The notes beneath the pieces were generated by a model. That model was not told where the DNA came from. It did not search any database and saw only the letters and a list, made by a program, of their open reading frames with translations. Position numbers and translations under genes: made by a program. A DNA stretch of 64,000 nucleotides from Paenibacillus rhizosphaerae (GTDB taxonomy: Bacteria > Bacillota > Bacilli > Paenibacillales > Paenibacillaceae): positions 124,001 through 188,000 of the forward strand of contig NZ_JACHXJ010000001.1 in the NCBI RefSeq assembly GCF_014192015.1. Direction: 5' to 3'. Each line of letters starts with the position of its first letter. Position 1 is the stretch's first letter. Below are positions 18,145 through 27,500 of the stretch, in pieces.

Positions 18145-20478
18145 ATGAAGGAGTTTCGCCGCAAGACGCCGGAGGAGCTGCTGCATTCTATCATGAAGGT
18201 GCATTTAGGGCGCCTGAAAATCTATATCGGCTCGGTCAGCGGAACGGGGAAAACGTATCATATGCTGCGGGAGGGACATACGCTGAAGGATCGGGGCATC
18301 GACGTCGTCATTTGCGCCGTATCCACGATGCAGCGCCCCGAGACGATCCGTCAGGTCGGCGATCTGGAGCGGGTTCCGAGTATTCATTGGTACAAGGACG
18401 GCGTCGAGCGCAAGGATCTCAATCTGGACGCCCTAATCGCTCGCAATCCGGAGGTCGTGTTGGTCGACGGGCTTGCCCATCGCAATCGCGACGGCGCTCG
18501 TTTTCCAACGCGCTTCGAGGATATCCGCTTTCTGCTCGGTCATGGGATCAGCGTCATCACGACAGTCAACGTCTACGAGCTGGAGGGCATGACGGAGCTG
18601 GCCCAGAAACTGACGGGCATCGAGGTGGAGGAAACGGCGCCGGCGAATACGCTTGAGCTGGCCGATGAGGTGCGGCTGATCGATGTGACCCCGGAAACAA
18701 TATTGGAGCGGCTGTCGAACGGCCATTTTCGCCATGGCAATCTGGACCTCTTCGAGCGCGGCAATCTGGCCAAGCTGCGCGAGCTGGCGCTACGCCTCGT
18801 CGCCGACGGCGTCAATGATTCCCTGGAGAAGCATCGCGAGGAGATGGGACTTCTGGGGCCTTCGGGGGCGGCGGAGCGAATTCTCGTCTCGACGCAGTAT
18901 CATTGGAACGGGTCGATCTACGTCCGCCGCGGCCAGCAGATCGCCAAGCGCCTGAGCGGAGATTTGAGAGTCGTGTCGTTTGTCCCTTCAAAAAAACGGC
19001 TGTCGAAGGAGGCTGCGGCGTTCAAGCGGTCGATCATGCAACTCGTCGACAAGGTGGATGGCGTTTTCGAGGAAATTGCTATCTCGTCCCGTAGGGTACT
19101 GCCTCGTAAGCTGGCGGGCTACGCCGCCCGGCATAACGTTACGCGGATCGTCATGGGCCATTCCAGGCAGAGCCGTTGGCAGGATTTATGGAAGGGCTCA
19201 GTCGTTAACGGGCTGGTCAAGCGAATTCAAAATACCGATCTGTTCCTTGTAGCCGACAGGGCGATCGAGGAAGGGGAGCGAATATTGCCGACACGCAGCC
19301 GCCGGAGCGACGAGTCGGATCCTTACCGGCGGTTGAGCGATACGGATCTCGAGAAGAAAATCGAGCGAATCCGGCGGGGCAAATGTAAGGTCTACATCGG
19401 GGCTGCGCCTGGCGTCGGCAAAACGTACACCATGCTGCGTGAAGGGAACGATCTTCTGAAGAAGGGTATCGACGTCGTTATCGGGCTGCTGGAAACGCAC
19501 GGCAGGCAGGAAACGCTTGCCCAGGTCGGGGAACTGGAGACAATCCCTCGCCTCGTGACGAACTACGGGGGGACCAAGCTGGAGGAAATGGACGTGGAGG
19601 CGATTTTGAAGCGGAATCCAGAGGTCGTGCTGGTCGATGAGCTGGCACATACCAATGTGCCGGGGAGCAAGCACAAGAAGCGGTACGAGGATGTGCAGGA
19701 CATTTTAAATGCCGGCATATCCGTCATATCGACGATGAACGTGCAGCATCTGGAGAGTCTCAACGATGCCGTCGAGCAGATTACGGGTATCCGCGTACGG
19801 GAGACAGTGCCTGACAGCATGATGCGCGCGGCAGACGAAGTGCAGCTGATCGACGTAGCTCCGGGGGCGCTGCAAGAGCGAATGAAGGAGGGGAAAATCT
19901 ACGACCCCAGCAAAATTGATCAGGCGCTGGGTAATTTTTTTAAGCTGGGCAATCTGATTGCGTTGAGGGAGCTGGCATTACGGGAAATCGCTGACGATGT
20001 TGACGAGCGGCTGGAATCATGGGACAGGCGGGAAGCGCTTAGAGGCCCCTGGCGGCGGAAAGAAGTGATCTTCGTCGCAGTGACGACCAGCCCCAATGCG
20101 GAGCGTCTCATCCGCAGGGGCTTTCGCATCGCCTATCGGCTCAAGGCGGCCTGGTTCGTCACGTACGTGCACGAGAACGGTGACATTCCCGAGCAGGTGA
20201 TGAAGCGTCTGGCTAAGCTGAAGGAGCTAACGAACAAATTGAGCGGCAATTTTGAGCTGCAGCGCGCCAGCCATCACAGGCAGTTTGCATCCAAGCTGAT
20301 CGAAATGGCCGATAAATATGCGGCTACGCAGATGATTATCGGCCAATCCGCGCGGAGCTTCTGGACGAAGTTGCAGAAGGGCTCCGTTGTGAACGGCATT
20401 TTGCGTCATGCCCGTCATATGGATGTCCTGGTCGTGGCTGATTTTGATCCGAACGTTAAGGTAGGTGACGAAGAGTAA
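18145..20478 (+). CDS. Tandem KdpD sensor/USP protein (two KdpD-USP units, no kinase)
   Basis: A 777-aa soluble protein with the order KdpD(about 18-230)-USP(235-370)-KdpD(about 400-620)-USP(630-765). Unit 2 is canonical: VYIGAAPGVGKTYTML (Walker A), VVLVDELAHTNVPG (Walker B) and MNVQHLESLNDAVEQITG. Unit 1 is diverged: IYIGSVSGTGKTYHML keeps GKT, but VVLVDGLAHRNRDG has Gly for Glu. In other bacteria this unit is the N terminus of KdpD and modulates the kinase; the USP part binds c-di-AMP in S. aureus. Here it is a separate protein, probably acting in trans on the kinase at 11164-12717. GAAGGGGA precedes the ATG at 18145; the longer frame from 18073 runs through the hairpin. Confidence 0.88.
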   Translation: MKEFRRKTPEELLHSIMKVHLGRLKIYIGSVSGTGKTYHMLREGHTLKDRGIDVVICAVSTMQRPETIRQVGDLERVPSIHWYKDGVERKDLNLDALIARNPEVVLVDGLAHRNRDGARFPTRFEDIRFLLGHGISVITTVNVYELEGMTELAQKLTGIEVEETAPANTLELADEVRLIDVTPETILERLSNGHFRHGNLDLFERGNLAKLRELALRLVADGVNDSLEKHREEMGLLGPSGAAERILVSTQYHWNGSIYVRRGQQIAKRLSGDLRVVSFVPSKKRLSKEAAAFKRSIMQLVDKVDGVFEEIAISSRRVLPRKLAGYAARHNVTRIVMGHSRQSRWQDLWKGSVVNGLVKRIQNTDLFLVADRAIEEGERILPTRSRRSDESDPYRRLSDTDLEKKIERIRRGKCKVYIGAAPGVGKTYTMLREGNDLLKKGIDVVIGLLETHGRQETLAQVGELETIPRLVTNYGGTKLEEMDVEAILKRNPEVVLVDELAHTNVPGSKHKKRYEDVQDILNAGISVISTMNVQHLESLNDAVEQITGIRVRETVPDSMMRAADEVQLIDVAPGALQERMKEGKIYDPSKIDQALGNFFKLGNLIALRELALREIADDVDERLESWDRREALRGPWRRKEVIFVAVTTSPNAERLIRRGFRIAYRLKAAWFVTYVHENGDIPEQVMKRLAKLKELTNKLSGNFELQRASHHRQFASKLIEMADKYAATQMIIGQSARSFWTKLQKGSVVNGILRHARHMDVLVVADFDPNVKVGDEE

Positions 20479-20538
20479 GCGCGGCAGTAAGGGAATAGCT
20501 GCAAAAACAAAAGAAGTGCATGAACGGGCATAAAGTTG

Positions 20539-20575
20539 GGAGCAGCAGATGGGGCTCCTTTTTCTTTTTATCCAG
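20539..20575 (+). terminator. Probable terminator of the kdp transcript
   Basis: A short GC stem GGAGC (20539-20543) / GCTCC (20554-20558) is followed by TTTTTCTTTTT, located 60 bases after the KdpD-sensor gene. Confidence 0.5.
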
Positions 20576-20722
20576 CCCCAAAAGCTGCTCCAGCATGGAA
20601 CCATGCTCGGCTTCCATGTGATATGCCCTTTGCTATAATTCAAGTCTTTTTCTGATTCCCTAGTTTTCCATTTTTTTATTTACAATCCCTCCTCGGCAAC
20701 CCAAGTGGATGAGAGATATGTG

Positions 20723-20866
20723 ATGACGGAAGAAGAAAACGACAAGCTGATCAAGCAGTATTTTTCGCAAGGTATGAGGAGAGAAGGACATCTATTGGAA
20801 AACTATCTTTCAAAAGGAGAATGGGTTGACGAGTATCATTATTCAATACTACAGTCAGAATGGTAG
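20723..20866 (+). CDS. Short hypothetical protein (47 aa)
   Basis: The frame begins MTEEENDKLIKQYFSQGMRR and ends WVDEYHYSILQSEW. Composition is protein-like and the frame ends cleanly, but no strong ribosome binding site precedes it. I do not recognise the family. It may be the surviving N terminus of a longer gene. Confidence 0.35.
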   Translation: MTEEENDKLIKQYFSQGMRREGHLLENYLSKGEWVDEYHYSILQSEW

Positions 20867-20966
20867 ACAAGAGAAGGCTCTCTCAAATGAATATATCAAA
20901 TATTGAACAGGCTCTTATTGCATCAAATTTGTAATGGAGGACTTGATAAGAAAAGGGGTAATAAAG

Positions 20967-21575
20967 ATGACAAGCCCTAATTTATTGGCTCGAAATAAAG
21001 ACATCTCCAGCCAGATAAATTACCTTACGAAGATTATTACGTTGAATCCTCTTATAAACAATATTTTCTTAAAAGCACCAGACCTAAAGTTAACGGATTA
21101 TTACATAGGCGCAGGATGTATTGCTCAAAGCATTTGGAACTATTCATGTGGATTTCCTGTTAATTACGGTATCCATGATATTGATTTTGTTTATTTCGAT
21201 TCTGATCTATCATATGACAAGGAATGTGAGGTAATTGATAATATAAAAGGAATGTTTGGTGATCTTCCTATAAGCATTGATATAAAAAATCAAGCACGTG
21301 TCCATTTATGGTATGAGAAACATTTCGGGTATCCTATAAATTCCTATTCTTCACTTGAAGAAGCGATAAACTCTTGGCCGACAACTGCTACAGCTATCGG
21401 GATGCGAAAAAATGTTAATGGAGAGTGGAGAATTTATGCGCCATTCGGGTTAAATGATTTATTCTCTTTAATTGTAAGAGCAAATAAAACCCAAATAACA
21501 AAAGAGATTTATGAGAAAAAAGTGAGTAGATGGAAAGCAAATTGGCCAGCCCTTACGATAATTCCTTGGAATTAG
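20967..21575 (+). CDS. Nucleotidyltransferase-family protein (pfam06042 type)
   Basis: A 202-aa protein. Recognisable features are YYIGAGCIAQSIWN, the metal-binding GIHDIDFVYFDSDLSYDKE, the central D-ARVHLWYEKHFGYP segment and the C-terminal SLEEAINSWPTTATAIGMR followed by APFGLNDLFSLIVR. These match the 'nucleotidyltransferase family protein' group of Bacillales. Its natural substrate is unknown to me. AAAGGGG lies about 9 bases before the ATG at 20967; an in-frame ATG at 20934 has no site before it. The gene is AT-rich compared with kdp, suggesting a different history. Confidence 0.8.
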   Translation: MTSPNLLARNKDISSQINYLTKIITLNPLINNIFLKAPDLKLTDYYIGAGCIAQSIWNYSCGFPVNYGIHDIDFVYFDSDLSYDKECEVIDNIKGMFGDLPISIDIKNQARVHLWYEKHFGYPINSYSSLEEAINSWPTTATAIGMRKNVNGEWRIYAPFGLNDLFSLIVRANKTQITKEIYEKKVSRWKANWPALTIIPWN

Positions 21576-22045
21576 CATTCCAGTAAAATGGCCCATCGTT
21601 CACTGAATCCCCTTTAAATAAACAGAAAACTGACATTACCAGTGGCCTTGTACCGACCATCAGACAACCATAGTGGATACTTTAATAAATATTTTTTAAG
21701 CATGTGCTCCTCCTAAAAAACCGCAACCGAATTGTTAACCTATCTTATTCCTCATTGTTTGATTCATACCTTTGAAATAAAGACAGATTTGATTATTAAA
21801 CGTAACTGCTGGCGGAGTAAATAGGGCTAATTAGGCATGGGGTTACCGAGTGGAATAATCTTGGCAAGGCTTAAGGTATAACAGGTTTACCTCTTAATGA
21901 AGAAGGAATAAAACAAGCGATTGGATCTGAATAAAGTGGGATTGCACCAGAAAGAGTCGGATCGTCTTCTATGACCGTCAGGCAGGGGCCTATATAATGG
22001 GAATATTCAATGCACATAACTTAATCGGAAGGGAAGCTGAAACCG
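21576..22045. other. Low-coding gap around the phosphatase remnant
   Basis: Apart from the decayed phosphatase fragment, nothing gene-like is seen. The end carries GGAAGGGA, the ribosome binding site of the next gene. Confidence 0.4.
21821..21934 (+). pseudogene. Histidine-phosphatase (phosphoglycerate mutase-like) remnant
   Basis: The frame reads LIRHGVTEWNNLGKA, a TAA stop, GITGLPLNEEGIKQAIGSE and another stop. RHG..EWN...... and G..D/G.PLN..G..QA are the N-terminal catalytic signature of the histidine-phosphatase superfamily. An internal stop (at the position where most members have Gln) and the missing C-terminal part show decay. Confidence 0.65.
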
Positions 22046-23296
22046 ATGAATCGTTATTCATTCCAGAGAGAGGTTCGAATCTTCGACCGAGCTGACATTG
22101 TCATCGTAGGAGGCGGACCAGCTGGCGTGGCCGCGGCTATCGCAGCCGCGCGTTGTGGGAAAAAGGTCATTGTCCTGGAGCAATCCGGTCAGTTGGGCGG
22201 TATGGGCACCTTGGCGAATGTTAGTGTCTTCATGGGCATTGGCAACGTGACCGGCATCTATCGCGAGATCGTCTCTGAATTCATGCCGCGGCAGTCGGTT
22301 CCTGTTAATCACAAAGGCTCGATCTGGCCACAGTATAATCCGTTTCGTCTGCGGCATTTCTTAAATGAGAAGCTCGCGAAGGAAGGTGTGGAAGTGTTGT
22401 TCCACGTCAGCTTCGTCGGGGCCGTGATGGAGCAGGGCCGGGTCAAGGCCGTCGTCGCCAATTCGCGCGAAGGATTGATTGCCTTCGAAGCCGACGTTTT
22501 CATCGACTGTACGGGAGACGGGCGTGTCGCCATCGAGGCCGGCGCGGCGTATACGACTGGTCGGGAAGGCGACGGGATGACCCAGCCGATGACGCTTATG
22601 TTCATGATGCAAAACACAGGCCGTCCTGTCGAGCGTCAGCTGCCGGAAGGATGCTACCATTACGAGAACGTCGAGGACTTGCCGCAAGGAAGGCTCCTTT
22701 ACTGGGAGGAGAACGAGCCCGGTAACCTGCTCGTCAACATGACGCGTGTCAAGGGAAACGGCACCATGGTAAGGGATATCAGCCAAGCTGAGCAGGAAGC
22801 GCTGCGGCAGGTATTCTCGGTTGCCGACTACTTGCAGCGGAACGGTTTCGAGCAGTATGTCATCTCGCATGTTCCGGGGCAGACCGGCGTCCGTGAGACG
22901 AATCAGATCGTCGGTCACTATACGCTGACAGAAGACGATCTGACGGCTGGCCAAAGGTTCGAGGATGTCGTGGCGCAGACGAATTACGAAATCGACATTC
23001 ACAGCCCGGACGGGAAGTCGGGCACGGACGAGCGGAAGATCGATGGGTACGATATTCCGTATCGCTGCTTGATCCCTCACGGCGTGGAGGGACTGCTCGT
23101 TGCCGGGCGGGCCATCTCGGCCACGCACGTGGCGATGTCGTCGATGCGCGTACAAGCAACATGCTACGCGCTCGGTCAAGCGGCCGGGGTGGCGGCTTCA
23201 ATCGCGACGAACCGCGGTGTACGGTTGATCGACGTGGATATTAACGAGCTGCACCGCGAGCTGGGTCGCCAGAACGTCGTCTTCCTGAAAGGTTGA
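22046..23296 (+). CDS. FAD-dependent oxidoreductase (FAD_oxidored family)
   Basis: A 416-aa flavoprotein. The FAD Rossmann motif is DIVIVGGGPAGVAAAIAAAR (about residues 17-36), followed by VLEQSGQLGGMGTLANV. The segments DVFIDCTGDGRVAIEAGAAY and the C-terminal GLLVAGRAISATHVAMSSMR with QAAGVAAS are the pfam12831 pattern. These proteins often stand beside carbohydrate-utilisation genes and oxidise unknown substrates. No membrane anchor or signal peptide is present. It is transcribed alone and followed by a strong terminator. Confidence 0.9.
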   Translation: MNRYSFQREVRIFDRADIVIVGGGPAGVAAAIAAARCGKKVIVLEQSGQLGGMGTLANVSVFMGIGNVTGIYREIVSEFMPRQSVPVNHKGSIWPQYNPFRLRHFLNEKLAKEGVEVLFHVSFVGAVMEQGRVKAVVANSREGLIAFEADVFIDCTGDGRVAIEAGAAYTTGREGDGMTQPMTLMFMMQNTGRPVERQLPEGCYHYENVEDLPQGRLLYWEENEPGNLLVNMTRVKGNGTMVRDISQAEQEALRQVFSVADYLQRNGFEQYVISHVPGQTGVRETNQIVGHYTLTEDDLTAGQRFEDVVAQTNYEIDIHSPDGKSGTDERKIDGYDIPYRCLIPHGVEGLLVAGRAISATHVAMSSMRVQATCYALGQAAGVAASIATNRGVRLIDVDINELHRELGRQNVVFLKG

Positions 23297-23322
23297 AGCG
23301 TTCGTCGCATTATCAAGTAAGT

Positions 23323-23366
23323 AAGCCAAGACATGGCGGCAATGCTGCGATGTCTTGGCTTGTTTT
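23323..23366 (+). terminator. Rho-independent terminator
   Basis: A perfect 12-bp stem AAGCCAAGACAT / ATGTCTTGGCTT with a 15-base loop, followed by GTTTTT. Confidence 0.92.
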
Positions 23367-23502
23367 TACAGGACTATAGCAGCTTTACCAAGGTCCAAGG
23401 ACGCCAAAGATTTGGCTAAGCAATCAGACTTTCATTCACTCCATATCTGCGAGGGGAGCTCGTGCTGCATTTTGTGATTCCTATATAAACAGTAATATCT
23501 GA

Positions 23503-23553
23503 CTAGAAACCGTAAGATTCCCCCTGTAGCTTGTTCCCAAAAGATTTTATAAT
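23503..23553 (+). promoter_or_regulatory. Putative promoter of the response-regulator gene with shared upstream element
   Basis: CTAGAAACCGTAAGATTCCC matches the element seen at 27302 and 29615 (TAGAAA..G...GATT.CC). TATAAT follows at 23548-23553, 28 bases after GATT. No clear -35 box is visible, as expected for an activator-dependent promoter. Confidence 0.5.
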
Positions 23554-23591
23554 AATAGATACATTATGCCGGGACGCGTAAGGAGGCTGCA

Positions 23592-23657
23592 GTGATCAAG
23601 CAGACATTTTGGCTGCCGGTGGTGAGCGCTGGAGCAAGTAAGTTACATCGAGACTAA
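23592..23657 (+). CDS. Possible 21-aa leader peptide
   Basis: AGGAGG (23581-23586) is placed 5 bases before a GTG that opens VIKQTFWLPVVSAGASKLHR, plus one residue. The small frame lies between the putative promoter (-10 at 23548) and a hairpin with a T-run at 23752-23770. That layout resembles an attenuation leader, but the coding assignment is speculative. Confidence 0.3.
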   Translation: MIKQTFWLPVVSAGASKLHRD

Positions 23658-23751
23658 AGTGCCAAGATGGGGTTTTCTTAAAGCGCTGGCGAAAGTAGAG
23701 CCGTCAGTATATTCTTTTGTTTTATGCTCAAACGGGTTCGCGCTTTGGTAC

Positions 23752-23769
23752 AACGGCGAAGCCGTTTTT
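23752..23769 (+). terminator. Small hairpin with T-run in the leader of the response-regulator gene
   Basis: AACGGC-GAA-GCCGTT is followed by TTT, 52 bases before the ATG at 23821. It could attenuate transcription into the regulator gene. Confidence 0.45.
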
Positions 23770-23820
23770 GTATTTGTGAGCTAACAATTCCATCATTTCA
23801 CATAGAGGGAGGCGGGAATC

Positions 23821-25443
23821 ATGTACAAAATGGTTATTATCGACGATGAGCCGACCGTCCGAAGTGGACTCAGCGATTACTTGGATTGGAGCGCCTACGG
23901 AATTGAGCTCTCCGGTACAGCGGACGACGGGGATACAGGGCTGGAGCTCATCGAGAGGGTGAAGCCAGACATCGTGCTGACGGATGTGATGATGCCGACG
24001 ATGGACGGGATCAGTATGTCGCGGGAGATTGGCGAACGGCTGCCCGAGACGAAAATCGTTTTTATTAGCGGACACAGTGATGCGGACTTTTTGCGGTCGG
24101 CATTGCAGATTCATGCCGCTGATTATATTTTCAAACCGGTAAAAAGGAAAGAGTTACAAAAGGTAATCGAACGTGTCATGCAGGACTTGCAGACGAAAGA
24201 GAAGGAACGGCAATTGCTCATGGACATGCAAGTGAAGCTCATGCAGAGCATGCCACTGCTCCGGGAGAAGTTTCTAATGTCGCTTCTTCGGGACGTAGTC
24301 GGGAAACCGGAGGGACTGCGGGAGAAGCTGGCGTTCTTAAATCTGGAGTTGCCATTGGAATCACCGTATCTTGTTCTCGTGTTCACCATAGATGACTCGG
24401 AGGAAGTGCTTGGCGGCCGTTCGGAACAAGACAAGCAGTTACTTTCCTACTCGATTTTAAACGTCATTCAAGAATTGATCGATCATTACCTGAAGGGGTA
24501 TGCTTTCGAGAATCGAACCGCGGAATATGTTGGACTGATATTTCTGGATGACCTGGCGGAGGACTCGGAAGCTTCGCTGCTCTTGCTGGCGGAGGCGATC
24601 CGCGATAATTTGCGGCTCTGGCTTAAGATCAGCGTAACGATTGGCATCGGCGAGCGAGCAGACAGCATTTCCGGACTGCCCGCTTCTTATCGGCATGCCC
24701 GAGAAGCTGCGGACCAGAAGTGGTATCTGGGCAAGAATCAAGTCATCACGATGGACAGTCTGGAAATCGGGGAGCCCGGTTCAAATCGATTTGACTCCGA
24801 GCAGAGCGATCGACTGCTGTCCGGCCTGAAGTCGGGAGACCGGGGGCGGCTGGAAATGGAATTGGAAAGCCTCTTCGAGCCGTTGAAGCAAATCCGCAAG
24901 AATGGCTTCAAGTATGCCCGGCATGTTGGATTGCAGCTGATCTCGCTCGCTGGCAGGGTGCTGCTTGACCTCAACCTGCTTACCCGTGAGAGGGAGGAGC
25001 GAGAGGAATGGGCGTTAGATCGGCTGCTTAAATTGGAGACGATGGTAGAGCTGAGAAGCTTCGTGACGAAGTACCTCTACGACATTTGTTCCTGTATACA
25101 GGAAAAGCGGAGCAGCAGCCGGTCGTCCAATGTGATCGAACGCATCCAGAAGTTTATCAACGAGCATTTTGCCAGAAACCTATCGCTCGCGGAGATTTCG
25201 GCCAGCGTCTACCTCAGCCAGACCTATGCCAGCCTACTGTTCAAGCAAGAGACCGATGAGACGATTTATGAGTATCTGATGAGGGTACGTATCGAGAAGG
25301 CAAAGGAGCTGCTTCGGGATCCCCGTGTCAAGTTTTACGAAGTGTGCGAGCTTGTCGGCTATACGGATCCAAGCTACTTCAGCAAACTTTTCAAAAAGAT
25401 TACAGGGCTAACGCCAAGTGCATACCGGGATCAGCAATACTAA
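23821..25443 (+). CDS. YesN-type response regulator with AraC DNA-binding domain
   Basis: A 540-aa regulator. The receiver domain occupies residues 1-120 with IIDDEP, the acceptor in DIVLTDVMMPTMDG (D55) and FKPVKR. A long linker domain (about 130-430) follows. The AraC/XylS double helix-turn-helix (about 438-540) shows NLSLAEISASVYLSQTYASL and VCELVGYTDPSYFSKLFKKI. It is paired with the sensor kinase 33 bases downstream. Such pairs control sugar transport and hydrolase genes in Paenibacillus. The repeated element before this gene, the GH16-like gene and the transporter is a candidate binding site. Confidence 0.93.
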   Translation: MYKMVIIDDEPTVRSGLSDYLDWSAYGIELSGTADDGDTGLELIERVKPDIVLTDVMMPTMDGISMSREIGERLPETKIVFISGHSDADFLRSALQIHAADYIFKPVKRKELQKVIERVMQDLQTKEKERQLLMDMQVKLMQSMPLLREKFLMSLLRDVVGKPEGLREKLAFLNLELPLESPYLVLVFTIDDSEEVLGGRSEQDKQLLSYSILNVIQELIDHYLKGYAFENRTAEYVGLIFLDDLAEDSEASLLLLAEAIRDNLRLWLKISVTIGIGERADSISGLPASYRHAREAADQKWYLGKNQVITMDSLEIGEPGSNRFDSEQSDRLLSGLKSGDRGRLEMELESLFEPLKQIRKNGFKYARHVGLQLISLAGRVLLDLNLLTREREEREEWALDRLLKLETMVELRSFVTKYLYDICSCIQEKRSSSRSSNVIERIQKFINEHFARNLSLAEISASVYLSQTYASLLFKQETDETIYEYLMRVRIEKAKELLRDPRVKFYEVCELVGYTDPSYFSKLFKKITGLTPSAYRDQQY

Positions 25444-25476
25444 AGAGAACGGTTATAAAGTCAGGAGGATGAGTGG

Positions 25477-27294
25477 GTGAAAAGGTTCTTACGAAGAGAG
25501 TGGAGCCGCACGGCAAGTCTTAGGCAGGGAGTTATGGCTGCCAGAAGATGGATGCTAGCCTACGTATTGCTGATTGTCCTACCAGTCTGCGTCATGCTAT
25601 TCGTTTATTTTGAGCAATCTTCCCGTATTCTGCAGGAGGACGTGACTCGAACGATGCAGCAAACGCTGAAGCAGGCGGGCATCAATCTGAGCTCACGGTT
25701 TGATTATGTCCAGAAGGTATCCAATTCTTTGTTCATGAACCACAAGCTTTATGACAATATGGACCGTGCATATCCGAATAGTGATCGTATTGCTCAGACG
25801 AAAGAGCTGAGCAATTTGCTGGAATCGGTTCAAACACCGCCCAATATTATTAAGGCTCGTGTATTTACGGATCCGGAGAACCTTTACGGTTTCGATTTAG
25901 TCAATCTTTTCACTCTGGACAGTCTGAAGGAAAGCCCTTGGGGTGAGAAGGTCATGGATGCAGGCGGCAGCATTGTTTGGACCGGGAACTACAAAGAGGT
26001 TTATACAGATTCGGGCGAACAGTGGATTTTTTCTTGTGTTCGAATGCTAAGGCAACCTCTTAATTTTGAACAGCCGCTAGGTGTGCTCGCGCTGGACATC
26101 CCGGAGAAGGCGATTTCTGACGTCATTTCTAAGCTTGATTTTCCGAGTCAAAGCCGTATTTTCATTGCGGATCAAAATGGGACGATCATGTACAGCCCGG
26201 AACGTTCCTTGAACGGAACGAAGGTCAAACTGGCGGGAAAGAAGTCAGATGAAGGGATTTTCGAACGGTCTGAAGGGGGCGCAGATTTATTCGAGGTGTA
26301 TGCACCTATTCAAGCCACGGATTGGCGCCTTGTGCTGGAGGTACCCAAGACGGGACTGACTCATCGCGCCGCCGCACTCAGCCAGTGGTCTGGAATCGCT
26401 ACGATTACTGGCATGATGGTCATGTTCCTGATTCTCGTAATTATGTTAATGACGTTCATCGTTCGAGATATGAATCACCGGATCAAATTGGTGGTCAAGA
26501 CGATCCGCTCAGAAGGAGTCGAAGGATTGGAAGATCATCGTTCGGACGGGGGCGGCAATTTCTATTTGCTAGAACGAGTCGTCGATAATCTGGTTCATCG
26601 GGTGAAGGATCTGATGGATGAAGCATATCGCTCGAAAATGCAGGAGCGTGAGGCCGAGCTTCGCGCTCTGCAGGCACAGATCAATCCGCATTTCCTTTAC
26701 AATACGCTGGATACGATCAACTGGCTGGCGAATGCCCGGGGTGCCGATGAAATCAGCCAAATGATCGAGGGCCTATCCGATTATTTTCGGCTCAGCCTGA
26801 ACAAGGGCAGGGATTATGTCAGCGTGGCGGACGAGCTCGAGCTTGCCAGAGTCTACCTGGAGATCCAACAGAGCCGCTTCCCTTCCACCTTTCATTTCAC
26901 GATTGAGGCGGAGCCGGAGGCCAGCTGGTGCATGATTCCGAAATTGACTTTGCAGCCGATCGTAGAGAACGCGCTGCTGCACGGCATCCGGAAGAACAAG
27001 GGGAAAATGGGGAGCATCATGATTCGCGCGGAGCGGAGAGGGGACGTGCTCGTCATTTGCGTCGCCGATGACGGCATTGGCATGGATGAAGAACTGGCCG
27101 CCAGCCTAATATCTGAATCACGTCCTATGCTGCGGATTGATGGGAGCGGAAGTTCGTATGGTCTGTACAATGTAAACGAACGGATCAAGCTTCTGGCCGG
27201 TTACGAATATGGCCTGACAATCCGTTCCCGTTTGGGTGAAGGAACATTAGTGACCGTGCACCTCAAAGCTATGCAGGAGGTACAAACGAAGTAG
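25477..27294 (+). CDS. YesM-type sensor histidine kinase
   Basis: A 605-aa membrane kinase. It has a membrane helix at about 28-46 (LAYVLLIVLPVCVMLFVYF), an extracellular Cache-like region at about 50-300 and a second helix at about 308-330. A linker follows, then the His_kinase domain with LQAQINPHFLYNTLDTINWL (H405) and an HATPase with VENALLHGIR and ADDGIGMD. It senses an extracellular cue, probably a plant or microbial sugar, and phosphorylates the preceding regulator. AGGAGG lies 8 bases before the GTG start at 25477. Confidence 0.93.
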   Translation: MKRFLRREWSRTASLRQGVMAARRWMLAYVLLIVLPVCVMLFVYFEQSSRILQEDVTRTMQQTLKQAGINLSSRFDYVQKVSNSLFMNHKLYDNMDRAYPNSDRIAQTKELSNLLESVQTPPNIIKARVFTDPENLYGFDLVNLFTLDSLKESPWGEKVMDAGGSIVWTGNYKEVYTDSGEQWIFSCVRMLRQPLNFEQPLGVLALDIPEKAISDVISKLDFPSQSRIFIADQNGTIMYSPERSLNGTKVKLAGKKSDEGIFERSEGGADLFEVYAPIQATDWRLVLEVPKTGLTHRAAALSQWSGIATITGMMVMFLILVIMLMTFIVRDMNHRIKLVVKTIRSEGVEGLEDHRSDGGGNFYLLERVVDNLVHRVKDLMDEAYRSKMQEREAELRALQAQINPHFLYNTLDTINWLANARGADEISQMIEGLSDYFRLSLNKGRDYVSVADELELARVYLEIQQSRFPSTFHFTIEAEPEASWCMIPKLTLQPIVENALLHGIRKNKGKMGSIMIRAERRGDVLVICVADDGIGMDEELAASLISESRPMLRIDGSGSSYGLYNVNERIKLLAGYEYGLTIRSRLGEGTLVTVHLKAMQEVQTK

Positions 27295-27300
27295 GATACG

Positions 27301-27353
27301 CCCAGAAAGTGTCGGATTACCATCTTCATGCTGCATCTCGCTGCCTTTACAAT
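27301..27353 (+). promoter_or_regulatory. Putative activator-dependent promoter of the GH16-like gene
   Basis: CCCAGAAAGTGTCGGATTAC (27301-27320) is nearly identical to the element at 29615-29634. TACAAT at 27348-27353 follows exactly 29 bases after CGGATT, the same distance as in the transporter promoter. No good -35 hexamer is seen. Confidence 0.7.
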
Positions 27354-27500
27354 AAAGCCTAAATGAAGGGGGGAATACGAAGATCTTTCAAAAGTCATGA
27401 AACAGATCGTAGGGGACTACCTGACAAAACAGGGCAGGGTACCGGAATCAAAAAAGTTAGGGATTAGAACGACAAAAGTGGAGGGAGGTAAGCAGGTGAT

